A DNA stretch of 64,000 nucleotides from an uncultured Prevotellaceae bacterium (GCA_900315095.1 OMXS01000003.1:248001-312000); one strand, 5' to 3'; positions 43,309 to 51,554 are shown, counted from the stretch's first letter. Translations and numbers: made by a program. The notes: generated from the letters alone by a model not told the origin.

Positions 43309-43434
43309 CGAAACGCCTTTTTTTTCTTGTACCGCTCCCAGATGTCTTAAAAATGGTTACATATAGTGCCTGTATACTCTTAAATTTCACTAAATGTAAG
43401 CATATATAAAGCATCGAAAATAGCATTTTTTTCG

Positions 43435-43442
43435 TAATTTTG
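43435..43442 (+). promoter_or_regulatory. -7 element before the coiled-coil gene
   Basis: TAATTTTG, 37 bp before the ATG at 43479. No TTTG at -33. Confidence 0.4.
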
Positions 43443-43478
43443 TAACAGGTAAAACATTAACTTAATATTAAAAACGCT

Positions 43479-43790
43479 ATGTCGAAAACAATTGAATTAC
43501 AGGTAGAGAAGAGCCGAGTGCTCATAGAAGGACTGAGAAAGAACCTTGCCGGGCTGGGCGACAAAGGCATCCGTCAGGAAGAGCTTGACGTTATGTCGGC
43601 AGCGGTAGCAGAACTCGCAAAGGTAAACGAGGAGTGCGACGCCGTCCGCGAGACACTCACGGCAAAGGTAAAGGAAGTGAACACGAAACTCCTTATAGTA
43701 AAGGATAAGTTCGCCGAGAAGAAAAAGATAATCAAGAACAACTATCCGCAGGACGAGTGGGCCCGCTACGGGGTGATGGATAAGCGCTGA
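43479..43790 (+). CDS. Small coiled-coil protein of unknown function
   Basis: A 103-residue, highly charged, helical protein. Residues about 5-95 have a heptad pattern (ELQVEKSRVLIEGLRKNLAG, LTAKVKEVNTKLLIVKDKFA). It ends in a basic segment KKKIIKNNYPQDEW. No signal peptide, Cys or enzyme motif. Cytosolic, possibly oligomeric. Similar short ORFs occur in Bacteroidales, but I cannot name the family. Confidence 0.75.
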   Translation: MSKTIELQVEKSRVLIEGLRKNLAGLGDKGIRQEELDVMSAAVAELAKVNEECDAVRETLTAKVKEVNTKLLIVKDKFAEKKKIIKNNYPQDEWARYGVMDKR

Positions 43791-43901
43791 AGAAGCCCCG
43801 CCATACTCCCCGTAGGGGAGGATAAGGCCTCATCCCTTACTACTCTCCCGTAAAGAGGGGAGTCAAGAGTGACAACTTATAAGCGTTCCTGTTCCCTCGC
43901 T

Positions 43902-44089
43902 AGATTGCAAGATTGCATATTGCATGCGTTTTTTTTTCGTGGAGTGGAGAAATTATAGTTAATAAAGTATAATTTTATTATGTAATATATTGGTTATTAA
44001 TTATTTATATAATATTTACTATATCTTTACTTTAATCTTAACTACACGCTTCATAAAAAAAATGAATGCAATATGCAATCTTGCAATCT
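43902..44089. repeat. Octamer-armed inverted element with AT-rich core (second copy of architecture)
   Basis: Left arm: AGATTGCA twice (43902, 43910), then TATTGCAT and a run of T. Right arm: A-run, ATGCAATA, then TGCAATCT twice (44074, 44082). The arms pair over about 34 bp with two mismatches. The core of about 115 bp is nearly all A/T. The size and plan match the element at 10880-11071, but the unit sequence is different. Confidence 0.85.
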
Positions 44090-44100
44090 AACTCACCGAG

Positions 44101-44181
44101 ATAATTGACAATTGATAATTGATAATTGAAAGGCGCGGCAAAGCCGAGAGTAGAGTGAAGGAGTGGAGAGTGGAGAGATGA
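44101..44181. repeat. Two adjacent heptamer arrays
   Basis: Four units ATAATTG, ACAATTG, ATAATTG and ATAATTG run from 44101 to 44128. A second array in one phase follows from 44147: AGAGTAG, AGTGAAG, GAGTGGA, GAGTGGA, GAGATGA. Both have period 7, with unrelated units. Confidence 0.75.
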
Positions 44182-44183
44182 CA

Positions 44184-44249
44184 TTGTCAGGAACCACTCC
44201 TGACCTACTCAGAAGCCGTTCCTGACAACCTCACTTGTGCTTTCTTACT
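44184..44249. repeat. 22 bp period palindromic array, locus C (3 units)
   Basis: Units begin at 44184, 44206 and 44228. Cores are the dyads GTCAGGAACCACTCCTGAC and TCAGAAGCCGTTCCTGA; the third unit holds CCTCACTTGTGCTTTC. The same three-unit order is found at 47570-47657 on the other side of the CotH gene. The array ends at the stop of the 54-residue protein. Confidence 0.85.
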
Positions 44250-44413
44250 TAGTCTTCATCTTCATCCCATACGACGTCAAGGCTGTTCTCCTTGCTCAAA
44301 TCCTCACCTGGTTCGTCTGGTTTGATTTCGGACATCGTGTTTTTTCCCAAAACGGGCTCCACATCGAAGAGCAGTACTTTCAGGCAAGGCTTGATATATA
44401 TCTGTTTTTTCAT
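44249..44413 (-). CDS. 54-residue acidic peptide gene after the CotH gene
   Basis: A frame of 54 codons starting MKKQIYIKPCLKVLLFDVEP and ending in a strongly acidic tail (VVWDEDED). Prevotella genomes hold many short proteins that begin MKK-x-Y-x-KP and continue with hydrophobic and acidic parts, so the start fits that style. It lies 22 bp downstream of the CotH-family gene on the same strand, so the two probably form an operon. Function unknown. Confidence 0.7.
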   Translation of the reverse strand: MKKQIYIKPCLKVLLFDVEPVLGKNTMSEIKPDEPGEDLSKENSLDVVWDEDED

Positions 44414-44435
44414 CTTTATAAGCATTTATTGCGTT

Positions 44436-47435
44436 TTACTTCCGGTTGTTTACCATCTTCTTGCCGTTCACAATAATTATACCCTTGTAGTTCTTGTCAA
44501 CACGCTGGCCGTTCAGGTTGTATGCCTTTCCGTCTGTCCATGCATCATTGTGAACACCCTGAATAGCGGTAGTCTCGTCGAAGAAGATTTCGTCGATGCC
44601 TTCCTTAGCCATTTGTGCTGACGACAGTTGCAGATAGCTCTTGCCAATGCCGAAGGTGAAGCCTGCTGCCTTCTTCTGGAAACCAACCCTTTCCGTAGTA
44701 TACGAGTAGAACAGACCATAGTAGGCATTGTCATCATCAGGCACGGTGAACGCTGCGGTAGCAGTTGACTTAAGCAGGTTGCCGGAGAGGTCATCGTATG
44801 AAGCACTTACGTCGGCAACAGGAATCTTATAATCACCTTTAGGTCCTTCTACGACGAGGCCCGTCTCTGCGGGAACCTTGTACACCTGCTTCAAAGCAAA
44901 GCTATTGCCGTTCTTCGCGGTCACAATGTAGGCCTCAACGGGAAGGTCGGTGAAGTCGAGAGCCTTGGTGCTGCTGTACGAAACGGCTCCACGTATACCA
45001 ATGGCAAGCTGAGGTTTATCGACCTTGACAGCGTTGATGCGGAGTTTCGTGCATGATGGCACGTCGAACTCGTAGGTGGATCCTTCTTTATATTCCGGAG
45101 CACCGTTTCCTATTTGGATTTGCCATCCTGTGACTGAGAAATCGTTTTCGATGTCGTTCTTGGCTTCGAGGGTAATGTGACGGTCTTTGAAAAGCTTGCC
45201 GTCGAACACACCCTTGGTGAGCTTGATGCCGTTGACGTACACTTCGTCGGGTATGTTGGTGGCGTCCACGTCCTTGTTGATGGTGACGGGAATGGCAGTT
45301 CCGAGATTCCAATGGCTACGAATGAACTCGTAGAAGTAGTCTGTGCGAGAATTATAAGTGGTCGTTTGTCCCCACCAGCCTTGCTCGGTGTATCCTGTGA
45401 GCCATTTCTTGGCATCATTGAACTTGTTGATAATTTCCTGCTCGCTGTTTCCTCCTGAGGAAGGATACTTTTGGCGGTGGGCAACGAACTCTTTCAATGC
45501 CTCATTCTTGATTATGTCAATCATTTCACCGGTTCCGTTAGCATTCATGAAGTCACCCATAAAGACGCAACACTTGTCGACGAACAGGTTCAGGATGTCC
45601 TGATTTTGGAGCATGTTTTTAATCAGGCGCGTGGCTGGTTCTGTGAAAGCCCAGGCATTACCGCTGTCATAATTTTGATTGTAAAGTAATTCAATGGTGT
45701 TGTAATCTGGTTTTCTGCCATAGAGTCCAAGTCCGAAATCGACATCCTTGGCGATGAAGCGCCATCTCTTGGGCAGGCCCGACTCTTTGTCCTTGTTGTT
45801 GGGGCGCCAGAACACGATATTGTTGCCGGGGAAGTCTATGTTGCCATAGAAGAGGTTCATAATCACGATATTCAGATACTCGCTCACGTCCATCCACTCC
45901 TCCCATTTTGCCTTGGAGTGATCACCTTGCTCGATGTTGGTGTAGAAGTCCTTGAAGGCATTGTAGTTTTCCTCCTTAGTACCTTCTTTCAGTTCCTCGA
46001 TATACTTATCTACGCCATTCTCTTTTTCATGGGAAATCTCAATCATGTCGATATCCTCAAGGCCGTTGTAGTTGCTATAGATGTTGTCTGCATTTGAGCG
46101 CTCGCGGATGTTGAGCATGCCCTTGTACACACCATTGATGTATAGCACAGCCGTATGGCCGGCCTGCCAGTCGATGTCGGTATTCTGTCCCATCGTGCGC
46201 TGGATGATGAGGTCGCGGAAGTACAGGTCACCAAAGTCGTTACCGCCATCGCGAAGTGAGAACGACTTGAACTCGGTTATGCCCGGCTTCTGATCGTGGA
46301 AGAACTCGTATGAGAAACGCTTTTTGTTGGGGTCGGGGTCAAAACGCTTATTGGTATAGATGGCCATCGACTTGAGGGCATTCTTACGCGACTCTCCTCC
46401 TTGGATACGTGTCTCGCCGAGTTGGTTGATGACACTTTTGCCAGCGGCATCGAACATTTCAATATTGATGGGACGACGCCAGTCCACCTTGTTTGTCTTG
46501 CTGGTGTTGTTAGGATAGATGCCAAACGCATTATCGTATATATACTCTTCTTTTGTCTGGATAGAGATGATGGGGACCGTCACGGCCCTTGGATGGAAGA
46601 TGTACGACTGGGCGGTGCTGACGGGTGACAGATAATCCTTGTTGAACAACTTGGCACGAATCACCGTGGTTCCTTCGATGTCGATGCCTTCACTATCGTT
46701 ATACAGCGAACTCGAGCCCGTAGGCTGAAAAACGTACGTAGTCTCAAGATCGACCGTAGTCTCCTCAAATTTACCCGTAGGCTCTGAACCGTCGGTGGTA
46801 TAGCAGATAACAGTACCTTCGGGAGCACGTTCGGGCTTCGACAGATGAAGTTTGAAAGGAATGCCGTCCTCAAATACCTGACCAGGATAGTCGAATCCGG
46901 GAGCACCCAGAATATGGTCGGCAGCTACCACGCCGCCTGCGTTTGCCGCTCTAGGTGTAGAGGTCAGTTCGTAGCCCCAATTGCCACTGGCATCACGGCC
47001 GTAAGCAATATCGGGCGCAGGCATCACGGGAATGCCTACAACGCTGCTAACAATCGTGCTGCCCTCGAAAAGATAGAGGCTGCCCCCCTCCTTGTCAGAG
47101 TCCAGACGGAAGTCGGTGTGAAGTCCATTTTCCTCCTTGTCGCAGTAGATGATGATATAGCCACCAGCAGGAACCGTTATATTGGAAGGCAGCGCCCAAG
47201 CCTTATCTGCCTTATTCTTAGTACCTATCTTGTAGCTCCCGAGGCTGATGTCTTCACTGGTGGGATTATACAATTCCACCCATGAATCGGGGAATTCATG
47301 AATATTGTCCCTGACGCATTCAACGTTCGACTGCATCAGCTCGTTGATGACCAGATGTGTGTCTTGTGCGTCTTGCGCGGTGGCCGACATCGTGGTCATG
47401 GCCAGCAACACAGCAGCAGAAAAAAGCTTATTCAT
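44436..47435 (-). CDS. Secreted lamin-tail / CotH-kinase family protein
   Basis: A 999-residue surface or secreted protein with a signal peptide (about 1-20). Domains in order: a lamin tail domain (about 27-150: LVINELMQSNVECV, WVELYNPTSEDISLGSYKIG); a chitobiase C-terminal-like beta domain (about 200-290: CYTTDGSEPTG, TVIRAKLFNKDYLSP); and a CotH protein-kinase-like domain (about 310-700, with GGESRKNALKSMAIY, NGVYKGMLNIRERSNADNIY and FIAKDVDFGLGLY). The end (GKAYNLNGQRVDKNYKGIII and on) is the Prevotella-type C-terminal anchoring/sorting segment. CotH proteins phosphorylate secreted proteins in spore formers; a target here is unknown. Confidence 0.88.
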   Translation of the reverse strand: MNKLFSAAVLLAMTTMSATAQDAQDTHLVINELMQSNVECVRDNIHEFPDSWVELYNPTSEDISLGSYKIGTKNKADKAWALPSNITVPAGGYIIIYCDKEENGLHTDFRLDSDKEGGSLYLFEGSTIVSSVVGIPVMPAPDIAYGRDASGNWGYELTSTPRAANAGGVVAADHILGAPGFDYPGQVFEDGIPFKLHLSKPERAPEGTVICYTTDGSEPTGKFEETTVDLETTYVFQPTGSSSLYNDSEGIDIEGTTVIRAKLFNKDYLSPVSTAQSYIFHPRAVTVPIISIQTKEEYIYDNAFGIYPNNTSKTNKVDWRRPINIEMFDAAGKSVINQLGETRIQGGESRKNALKSMAIYTNKRFDPDPNKKRFSYEFFHDQKPGITEFKSFSLRDGGNDFGDLYFRDLIIQRTMGQNTDIDWQAGHTAVLYINGVYKGMLNIRERSNADNIYSNYNGLEDIDMIEISHEKENGVDKYIEELKEGTKEENYNAFKDFYTNIEQGDHSKAKWEEWMDVSEYLNIVIMNLFYGNIDFPGNNIVFWRPNNKDKESGLPKRWRFIAKDVDFGLGLYGRKPDYNTIELLYNQNYDSGNAWAFTEPATRLIKNMLQNQDILNLFVDKCCVFMGDFMNANGTGEMIDIIKNEALKEFVAHRQKYPSSGGNSEQEIINKFNDAKKWLTGYTEQGWWGQTTTYNSRTDYFYEFIRSHWNLGTAIPVTINKDVDATNIPDEVYVNGIKLTKGVFDGKLFKDRHITLEAKNDIENDFSVTGWQIQIGNGAPEYKEGSTYEFDVPSCTKLRINAVKVDKPQLAIGIRGAVSYSSTKALDFTDLPVEAYIVTAKNGNSFALKQVYKVPAETGLVVEGPKGDYKIPVADVSASYDDLSGNLLKSTATAAFTVPDDDNAYYGLFYSYTTERVGFQKKAAGFTFGIGKSYLQLSSAQMAKEGIDEIFFDETTAIQGVHNDAWTDGKAYNLNGQRVDKNYKGIIIVNGKKMVNNRK

Positions 47436-47486
47436 GTTTATTATGGTTTTGTCTGTTGTTATTAATATGCATTATCATTTCGGCTA

Positions 47487-47494
47487 CAAATTTA
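47487..47494 (-). promoter_or_regulatory. -7 element of the CotH gene
   Basis: Minus strand TAAATTTG, about 52 bp before the start codon. Weak match with no clear -33. Confidence 0.35.
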
Positions 47495-47569
47495 AGTAAA
47501 AAAAAACGAAAAACTTCTCTCTGAGTACATAATTATTTCACATGACCCTCAAAAATACATGAAATACTA

Positions 47570-47657
47570 TTGTCAGGAACCGTTCCTGACCTTCTCAGAA
47601 ACCGTTTCTGACAACCTCACTTATGTCTCCTGACAACTTTGCTAATGTTTTCTAAGG
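47570..47657. repeat. 22 bp period palindromic array, locus D (4 units)
   Basis: Units start at 47570, 47592, 47614 and 47636, all exactly 22 bp. The first two have perfect or near perfect dyads: GTCAGGAACCGTTCCTGAC and TCAGAAACCGTTTCTGA. The third has CCTCACTTATG, like locus B and C units. The fourth is degenerate. The array begins 54 bp past the stop of the BspA-like gene. Confidence 0.88.
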
Positions 47658-47710
47658 GCACCCTTCCCTTCGGTCTGGGGTTATTCTACTTTCCTCATCC
47701 CCGCTTACTC

Positions 47711-48220
47711 TTACTGTACCTTACCCTTAACCTCCTCTCCGTTTAGGTAAAGGTGACGGGCATAAGCAAGTGGATTAGAACTCCAATCGAAGAACAGGAT
47801 TCTATTCCATGCCTCCAGGTCTGTTATATTAACGGCGTTCAGGAGGTTGCAGTCTAAGAATGCCTGGGAACCAACTGTAGTGACGCTGGCTGGCATCGTG
47901 ACGGAAGTCAGACTGTTGCAACTGCGGAATGCATTGTTTTCAATTCTCTTCACGTTGTTGCCAATCGTGATGGATGTAAGGTCTTTGCACCAATGGAATG
48001 CGCTGCCTGCTATGCTCGTCACGCTGTACTCCACATCTTTGTATGTGACCGTTGCGGGAATGGCGACATCACCAGCATAACGGGTATCTTTATACTGTAT
48101 CACCTCCGCCGTTTTTTCTTTTGGTGATAGGTTATACCACAAGCCGTCAATCTCCACTTCCTCAGCATTTGCCAACATAGGCAGCATCAGCAGGATGGAT
48201 AGTAATATTCGCGTGTACAT
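47711..48220 (-). CDS. Short BspA-like leucine-rich repeat protein
   Basis: A 169-residue protein with a signal peptide (1-19, ending ANA). Residues about 60-140 are three LRR_5 (Treponema pallidum-type) repeats: SVTSIAGSAFHWCKDLTSIT, VKRIENNAFRSCNSLTSVTM and VTTVGSQAFLDCNLLNAVNI. It is much shorter than usual BspA proteins and lacks a C-terminal sorting domain, so it may be truncated. Such proteins mediate adhesion in oral Bacteroidetes. Confidence 0.85.
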   Translation of the reverse strand: MYTRILLSILLMLPMLANAEEVEIDGLWYNLSPKEKTAEVIQYKDTRYAGDVAIPATVTYKDVEYSVTSIAGSAFHWCKDLTSITIGNNVKRIENNAFRSCNSLTSVTMPASVTTVGSQAFLDCNLLNAVNITDLEAWNRILFFDWSSNPLAYARHLYLNGEEVKGKVQ

Positions 48221-48249
48221 TATTGAATATTAAAATAAATAAGATTAAA

Positions 48250-48291
48250 AAACTCAACCCTCCCATCCCTTCGGGAAGGGTCGGGGATGGG
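48250..48291 (-). terminator. Terminator of the ptb-buk operon
   Basis: After the butyrate kinase stop, minus-strand AACCCATCCC pairs with GGGATGGGAGGGTT across a CCCTT/AAGGG inner stem, followed by TTTTTT. It is also near the start of the BspA-like gene. Confidence 0.75.
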
Positions 48292-48293
48292 TT

Positions 48294-49355
48294 TTACTTA
48301 TACTCTTTTATCTCTTGTTGCCCCGTCATAGCGCGGTAGGCGTTGTGGGCGAGGGCGGTGAGCTCGTCTTCGCCAGGATAGATGAAGACAGGGGCAAGGA
48401 ACTCAAGGCGCTTGGTGAGTTGCTCGCTAACGTACTTGCTGTGCACTATGGCTCCTGTCAGAATCACTGCATCAACATGACCGTAGGTTGCTGGCGCGAG
48501 TGATGCTAGATGGCGCGAGACGCTGTATATCATGGCATCGAGAATGAGTTTTGCATGCTCGTCGCCCTCGGCAATACGCTTCTCCACCTCGCGCACGTCG
48601 TTGGTGCCGAGATGAGCGGTGAGTCCGCTGTGGCCGTTTATCTTGCGCAGCATCTCCTTCTCGTTGTATTTCCCGCTGAAGCAGAGGTGTATGATGTCCA
48701 CAGGCGAGATGATTCCTGCACGCGAGGGTGTGAACGGTCCGTCACCGCTCAGCGCGTCGCTGCACTCTATTGCGCGTCCGTGATGGTGCATTGCGAACGA
48801 GATGCCGCTGCCGAGGTGGCACACTATGAGGTCTTGTTCCTCATATTTCACGCCGTGCTCGCGGCAGTATCGCTTGGCAATCTCGCGCTGGTTCAGAGCG
48901 TGCCAGATGGTGCGGTGGGGTGCTTCGGGCAGTCCTGTGATGCGTGCCACATCGTCCAGTTCGTCGACGACACCTGGGTCAACGGTGAATGCGCGGCACC
49001 CTGGAATCTCCTTTGCCAGAGCCAACGCTATGAGCGAGCCGAGGTTGCATGCGTGATGCAGGCGCGGGTGACGTGTGTCCTCAATCACCTTGTCGTTCAG
49101 TTCGTAGACGCCGCTCTCTATGGGCTTCACCAGTCCGCCGCGTCCCACGATGACATCAAAGTCCATATCATAGCCTTGACGCTTCAGTTCTGCCACCAGC
49201 GCGTCCTTACGATAGTCGAACTCGTCCATGATGAACGGGTATTTGCACAGTTCCTCGTAAGGGTGGTTGATGCAGGCGTGCATCACTATCTCCTCGTCTA
49301 TAAACACTCCCACCTTTGTGGAAATCATTCCAGGGTTAACAGCAAGTATTTTCAT
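48294..49355 (-). CDS. buk: Butyrate kinase
   Basis: A 353-residue acetate/butyrate kinase family enzyme of the ASKHA fold. The phosphate loop is LAVNPGMISTKVGVF (residues 4-18), and a second nucleotide site is HLGSGISFAMHHHGRAIE. The segment GDGPFTPSRAG is typical for butyrate rather than acetate kinase. It converts butyryl phosphate (or a branched acyl phosphate) and ADP to the acid and ATP. It follows ptb, with a small GC hairpin (GGGCGC/GCGCCC, 49390-49410) between them. Confidence 0.95.
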   Translation of the reverse strand: MKILAVNPGMISTKVGVFIDEEIVMHACINHPYEELCKYPFIMDEFDYRKDALVAELKRQGYDMDFDVIVGRGGLVKPIESGVYELNDKVIEDTRHPRLHHACNLGSLIALALAKEIPGCRAFTVDPGVVDELDDVARITGLPEAPHRTIWHALNQREIAKRYCREHGVKYEEQDLIVCHLGSGISFAMHHHGRAIECSDALSGDGPFTPSRAGIISPVDIIHLCFSGKYNEKEMLRKINGHSGLTAHLGTNDVREVEKRIAEGDEHAKLILDAMIYSVSRHLASLAPATYGHVDAVILTGAIVHSKYVSEQLTKRLEFLAPVFIYPGEDELTALAHNAYRAMTGQQEIKEYK

Positions 49356-49389
49356 AGTTGATTGTTATTTGTTTTAAAGGTATTTGGTC

Positions 49390-49410
49390 GGGCGCACACA
49401 GGGAGCGCCC
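49390..49410. other. Intercistronic hairpin between ptb and buk
   Basis: GGGCGC (49390-49395) and GCGCCC (49405-49410) form a 6 bp stem with a 9 nt loop and no T-run. It may set the mRNA ratio of the two genes. Confidence 0.4.
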
Positions 49411-49417
49411 CTGCAAA

Positions 49418-50260
49418 TTAACTCCTCACTTGCAAACATGCCATAGCGAGCGAGTTGAGTTTTGTTTCCATACTGTCGCTTCGTGATGTGAGCGAGATGG
49501 GGCATGCGGCACCCATCAGTCCTACGGCCAGTTGTGCGTCGGTAAAGGCTGTCAGCGTCTTGTAGAACACGTTTCCAGCCTCGATGTCGGGCATCATCAG
49601 CATGTCGGCTCTGCCCTCCAGCGGGCTCACGATGCCCTTGATGTCGGCCGACTCCTTGCAGATGGCGCACTTCAGGTCTGTAGGTCCGTCGACTATCGCC
49701 TTGCCGAACTCTCCTCGCTTCGATTTCTCTATCAGCTGCACATAATCGAGTGTGAGCGGGAACTTCTCTGACACCTTCTCCGTGCAATGGATCAGGGCGA
49801 TGCGCGGTTCCTCTATGCCGTATGCCGCAGCCAGTTTCACGGTATAGCGTATCATGGCCTCGCGCTGTTCCAGGGTGGGGTAGGGAATCACAGCGGGGTC
49901 GCCCATCAGTATGATTCTTCCCAGCATGGGCAGGTAGATAGCGCTGAGATGCGTCAGCACGTTGCCCTTTGGCAGCAGTCCATGTTCCTTGTTCAGCACG
50001 GCGCGGAGCAGCACGTCGGTGTTTATGATGCCCTTCATGATGACATCAGCCTCGCCGTTGCGCACCATCTGCACCGCCTCGTCTGCCGAGCGTTGTGGGT
50101 CGCCTGTGGTCAGGTTAGTCACTTTGGCCCATCCCTCTTTTACGGCAGTCTCGACGGCCTCGCTCGAGTGGCTGTCTGTTGCCTCGATAGCAGCGACACG
50201 GCAAGGCTCACCTTGGCGCAGCCTTTCCCGTAGTTCCTCGAAATTATGTATTGTTTTCAT
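49418..50260 (-). CDS. ptb: Phosphate butyryltransferase
   Basis: A 280-residue phosphotransacylase. Typical segments are MKGIINTDVLLRAVLNKEHG, LTHLSAIYLPMLGRIILMGD and EGRADMLMMPDIEAGNVFYK. It exchanges CoA and phosphate on butyryl-CoA or branched acyl-CoA. Together with buk this gives substrate-level phosphorylation. It is the first gene of the pair and has a good promoter. Confidence 0.95.
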   Translation of the reverse strand: MKTIHNFEELRERLRQGEPCRVAAIEATDSHSSEAVETAVKEGWAKVTNLTTGDPQRSADEAVQMVRNGEADVIMKGIINTDVLLRAVLNKEHGLLPKGNVLTHLSAIYLPMLGRIILMGDPAVIPYPTLEQREAMIRYTVKLAAAYGIEEPRIALIHCTEKVSEKFPLTLDYVQLIEKSKRGEFGKAIVDGPTDLKCAICKESADIKGIVSPLEGRADMLMMPDIEAGNVFYKTLTAFTDAQLAVGLMGAACPISLTSRSDSMETKLNSLAMACLQVRS

Positions 50261-50280
50261 AGTGTTTTACATATTATCTG

Positions 50281-50311
50281 CAAAAATACTAAAAATCTTT
50301 TTACCTGCAAA
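50281..50311 (-). promoter_or_regulatory. Promoter of the ptb-buk operon
   Basis: Minus strand TTTG (50308-50311), a 19 bp spacer and TATTTTTG (50281-50288), 20 bp before the start codon. Confidence 0.75.
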
Positions 50312-50362
50312 GTTTTCTGCACATTTTTTATAATTTTGTGCGATTATTTTGTGTAGACTGTT

Positions 50363-50386
50363 AAGGAGATAGAGGGAGATAGAAGG
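50363..50386. repeat. AGATAGA tandem words after the mmcQ-like gene
   Basis: Two copies of GGAGATAG, 10 bp apart. The 14 bp word TCTATCTCCCTCTA, its complement, recurs at 53760-53773 on the other side of ligA. The link may be chance. Confidence 0.45.
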
Positions 50387-50402
50387 TTCCTTGCCACCTT
50401 TA

Positions 50403-50759
50403 TCACCCATGCTTCTTGTATTTAGCTTTTACTATCTCGTATGAATTACGTGTCAATTCCTGAAGCAGGTCATCAGGGGCGGTGTTTGCATCAATACCAA
50501 TCCAATACTTTGGAGATTCGTTGAACGGCTTGCCTATGCAATCATACCTTGCCTTCAACTCCTCGATGCGTTCTGGCTGACATTTGAGAGTGATGACACC
50601 AAAGTTATCACAATTAAAGAATGAGAACATGTGGCCCGCTACGTAGAACACCAACACGCCACTAGCATAATGAAAGGCTGTGAAAGGCAGTTTCTCTTCC
50701 ACATCATCGCCTAACGATAGGCAGTATTCACGATAGTCTTCTATGTTCATATTCTTCAC
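50403..50759 (-). CDS. MmcQ/YjbR family protein
   Basis: A 118-residue single-domain protein. The features YCLSLGDDVEEKLPFTAFHY, MFSFFNCDNFGVITLKCQPE and KYWIGIDANTAPDDLLQELT match the YjbR/MmcQ family, a double-wing fold with similarity to DNA-binding type III effectors. Its molecular role is unsettled. It is the last of three genes on this strand (ligA, nuclease-like ORF, this). Confidence 0.88.
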   Translation of the reverse strand: MKNMNIEDYREYCLSLGDDVEEKLPFTAFHYASGVLVFYVAGHMFSFFNCDNFGVITLKCQPERIEELKARYDCIGKPFNESPKYWIGIDANTAPDDLLQELTRNSYEIVKAKYKKHG

Positions 50760-50770
50760 TAAATTGGAAT

Positions 50771-51520
50771 TTATTCAATTGCCCCTTTATGTTTTATGAC
50801 TGGATAGATTTTTGCAAAAGCCCAAAGTCCAGGAAATGTTTGTTCTTCATCTTCAAATACAATTTTCTTTGGAATTTTCCAGCAAATCATCAAATCTGGT
50901 CTAAGAGATGTATATTTTTTACACAAGTCTTTTTGCATACGTACAAATGTCTGTGGAATAGATTCTATAAATTTAAAATAGAGTTGCTTAGTTGGTGCCT
51001 TATCTGAGTATGAGGTCACAATGTGTAATCCTATTTTGATAACTCCTTTTGTATTTTCTTCATAACACTTAATATCTTTATCAAGGCTTCGCAATTGTTC
51101 ATTCATCTTAATCCAACGATCTGTTACAGTTCTTTTACGTGTTTTGGATGTAGTGAAACAATCATAACTATGTTTCAATTCTATAACAAAGCTATAGTCC
51201 TTATAGATACACCAATAATCAAGTCTTCCACTTGATTTATCAACTTGAAACAGCCTATTTTTGCATTCCCTTTTTGCTGGTAATTCTGCAAAAACCATAG
51301 AATTACAGAGTTTCGATAGAGCTGGTAATAAAACACTATCAAGTTGGCGTTCTCGATATGTATATGGCAAATCGCAAAAAGATTTATTACAATACTTTGT
51401 GCAAAGCTTTGCCATTTCATAGAAAAGATTGCTTATTAGGTCTTTAGCAACAGAAGTGGATTTATCTCCATTTCCAATAAATGTCTCTTCAAAAGATAGA
51501 CCATGTTTTTTTATTTCCAT
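50771..51520 (-). CDS. AT-rich ORF with a PD-(D/E)xK-like nuclease core
   Basis: A 249-residue protein if it starts at the ATG at 51520 (MEIKKHGLSFEE). The longer frame to 51565 overlaps the ligA end and adds an unlikely N-terminus. Residues about 105-127 contain RLDYWCIYKDYSFVIELKHS, a pattern that fits the D...ExK metal site of PD-(D/E)xK nucleases. The rest is helical and Lys-rich. The DNA is clearly more AT-rich than its neighbours, suggesting acquisition. No methylase partner is adjacent. It may be a solitary restriction-like or defence gene, but this is inference. Confidence 0.7.
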   Translation of the reverse strand: MEIKKHGLSFEETFIGNGDKSTSVAKDLISNLFYEMAKLCTKYCNKSFCDLPYTYRERQLDSVLLPALSKLCNSMVFAELPAKRECKNRLFQVDKSSGRLDYWCIYKDYSFVIELKHSYDCFTTSKTRKRTVTDRWIKMNEQLRSLDKDIKCYEENTKGVIKIGLHIVTSYSDKAPTKQLYFKFIESIPQTFVRMQKDLCKKYTSLRPDLMICWKIPKKIVFEDEEQTFPGLWAFAKIYPVIKHKGAIE

Positions 51521-51554
51521 AAATTCCGATTTATTTTGCAAAAGTAGATGAAAA

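Larger units (their letters stand above)
43791..44248. other. Repeat-dense intergenic region
   Basis: 458 bp filled with repeats: two GC-rich hairpins (CTCCCC/GGGGAG at 43806-43820; ACTCTCCC paired with GGGGAGT at 43842-43863), the octamer-armed element 43902-44089, two heptamer arrays 44101-44181 and the 22 bp array 44184-44249. No gene was seen. Confidence 0.8.
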
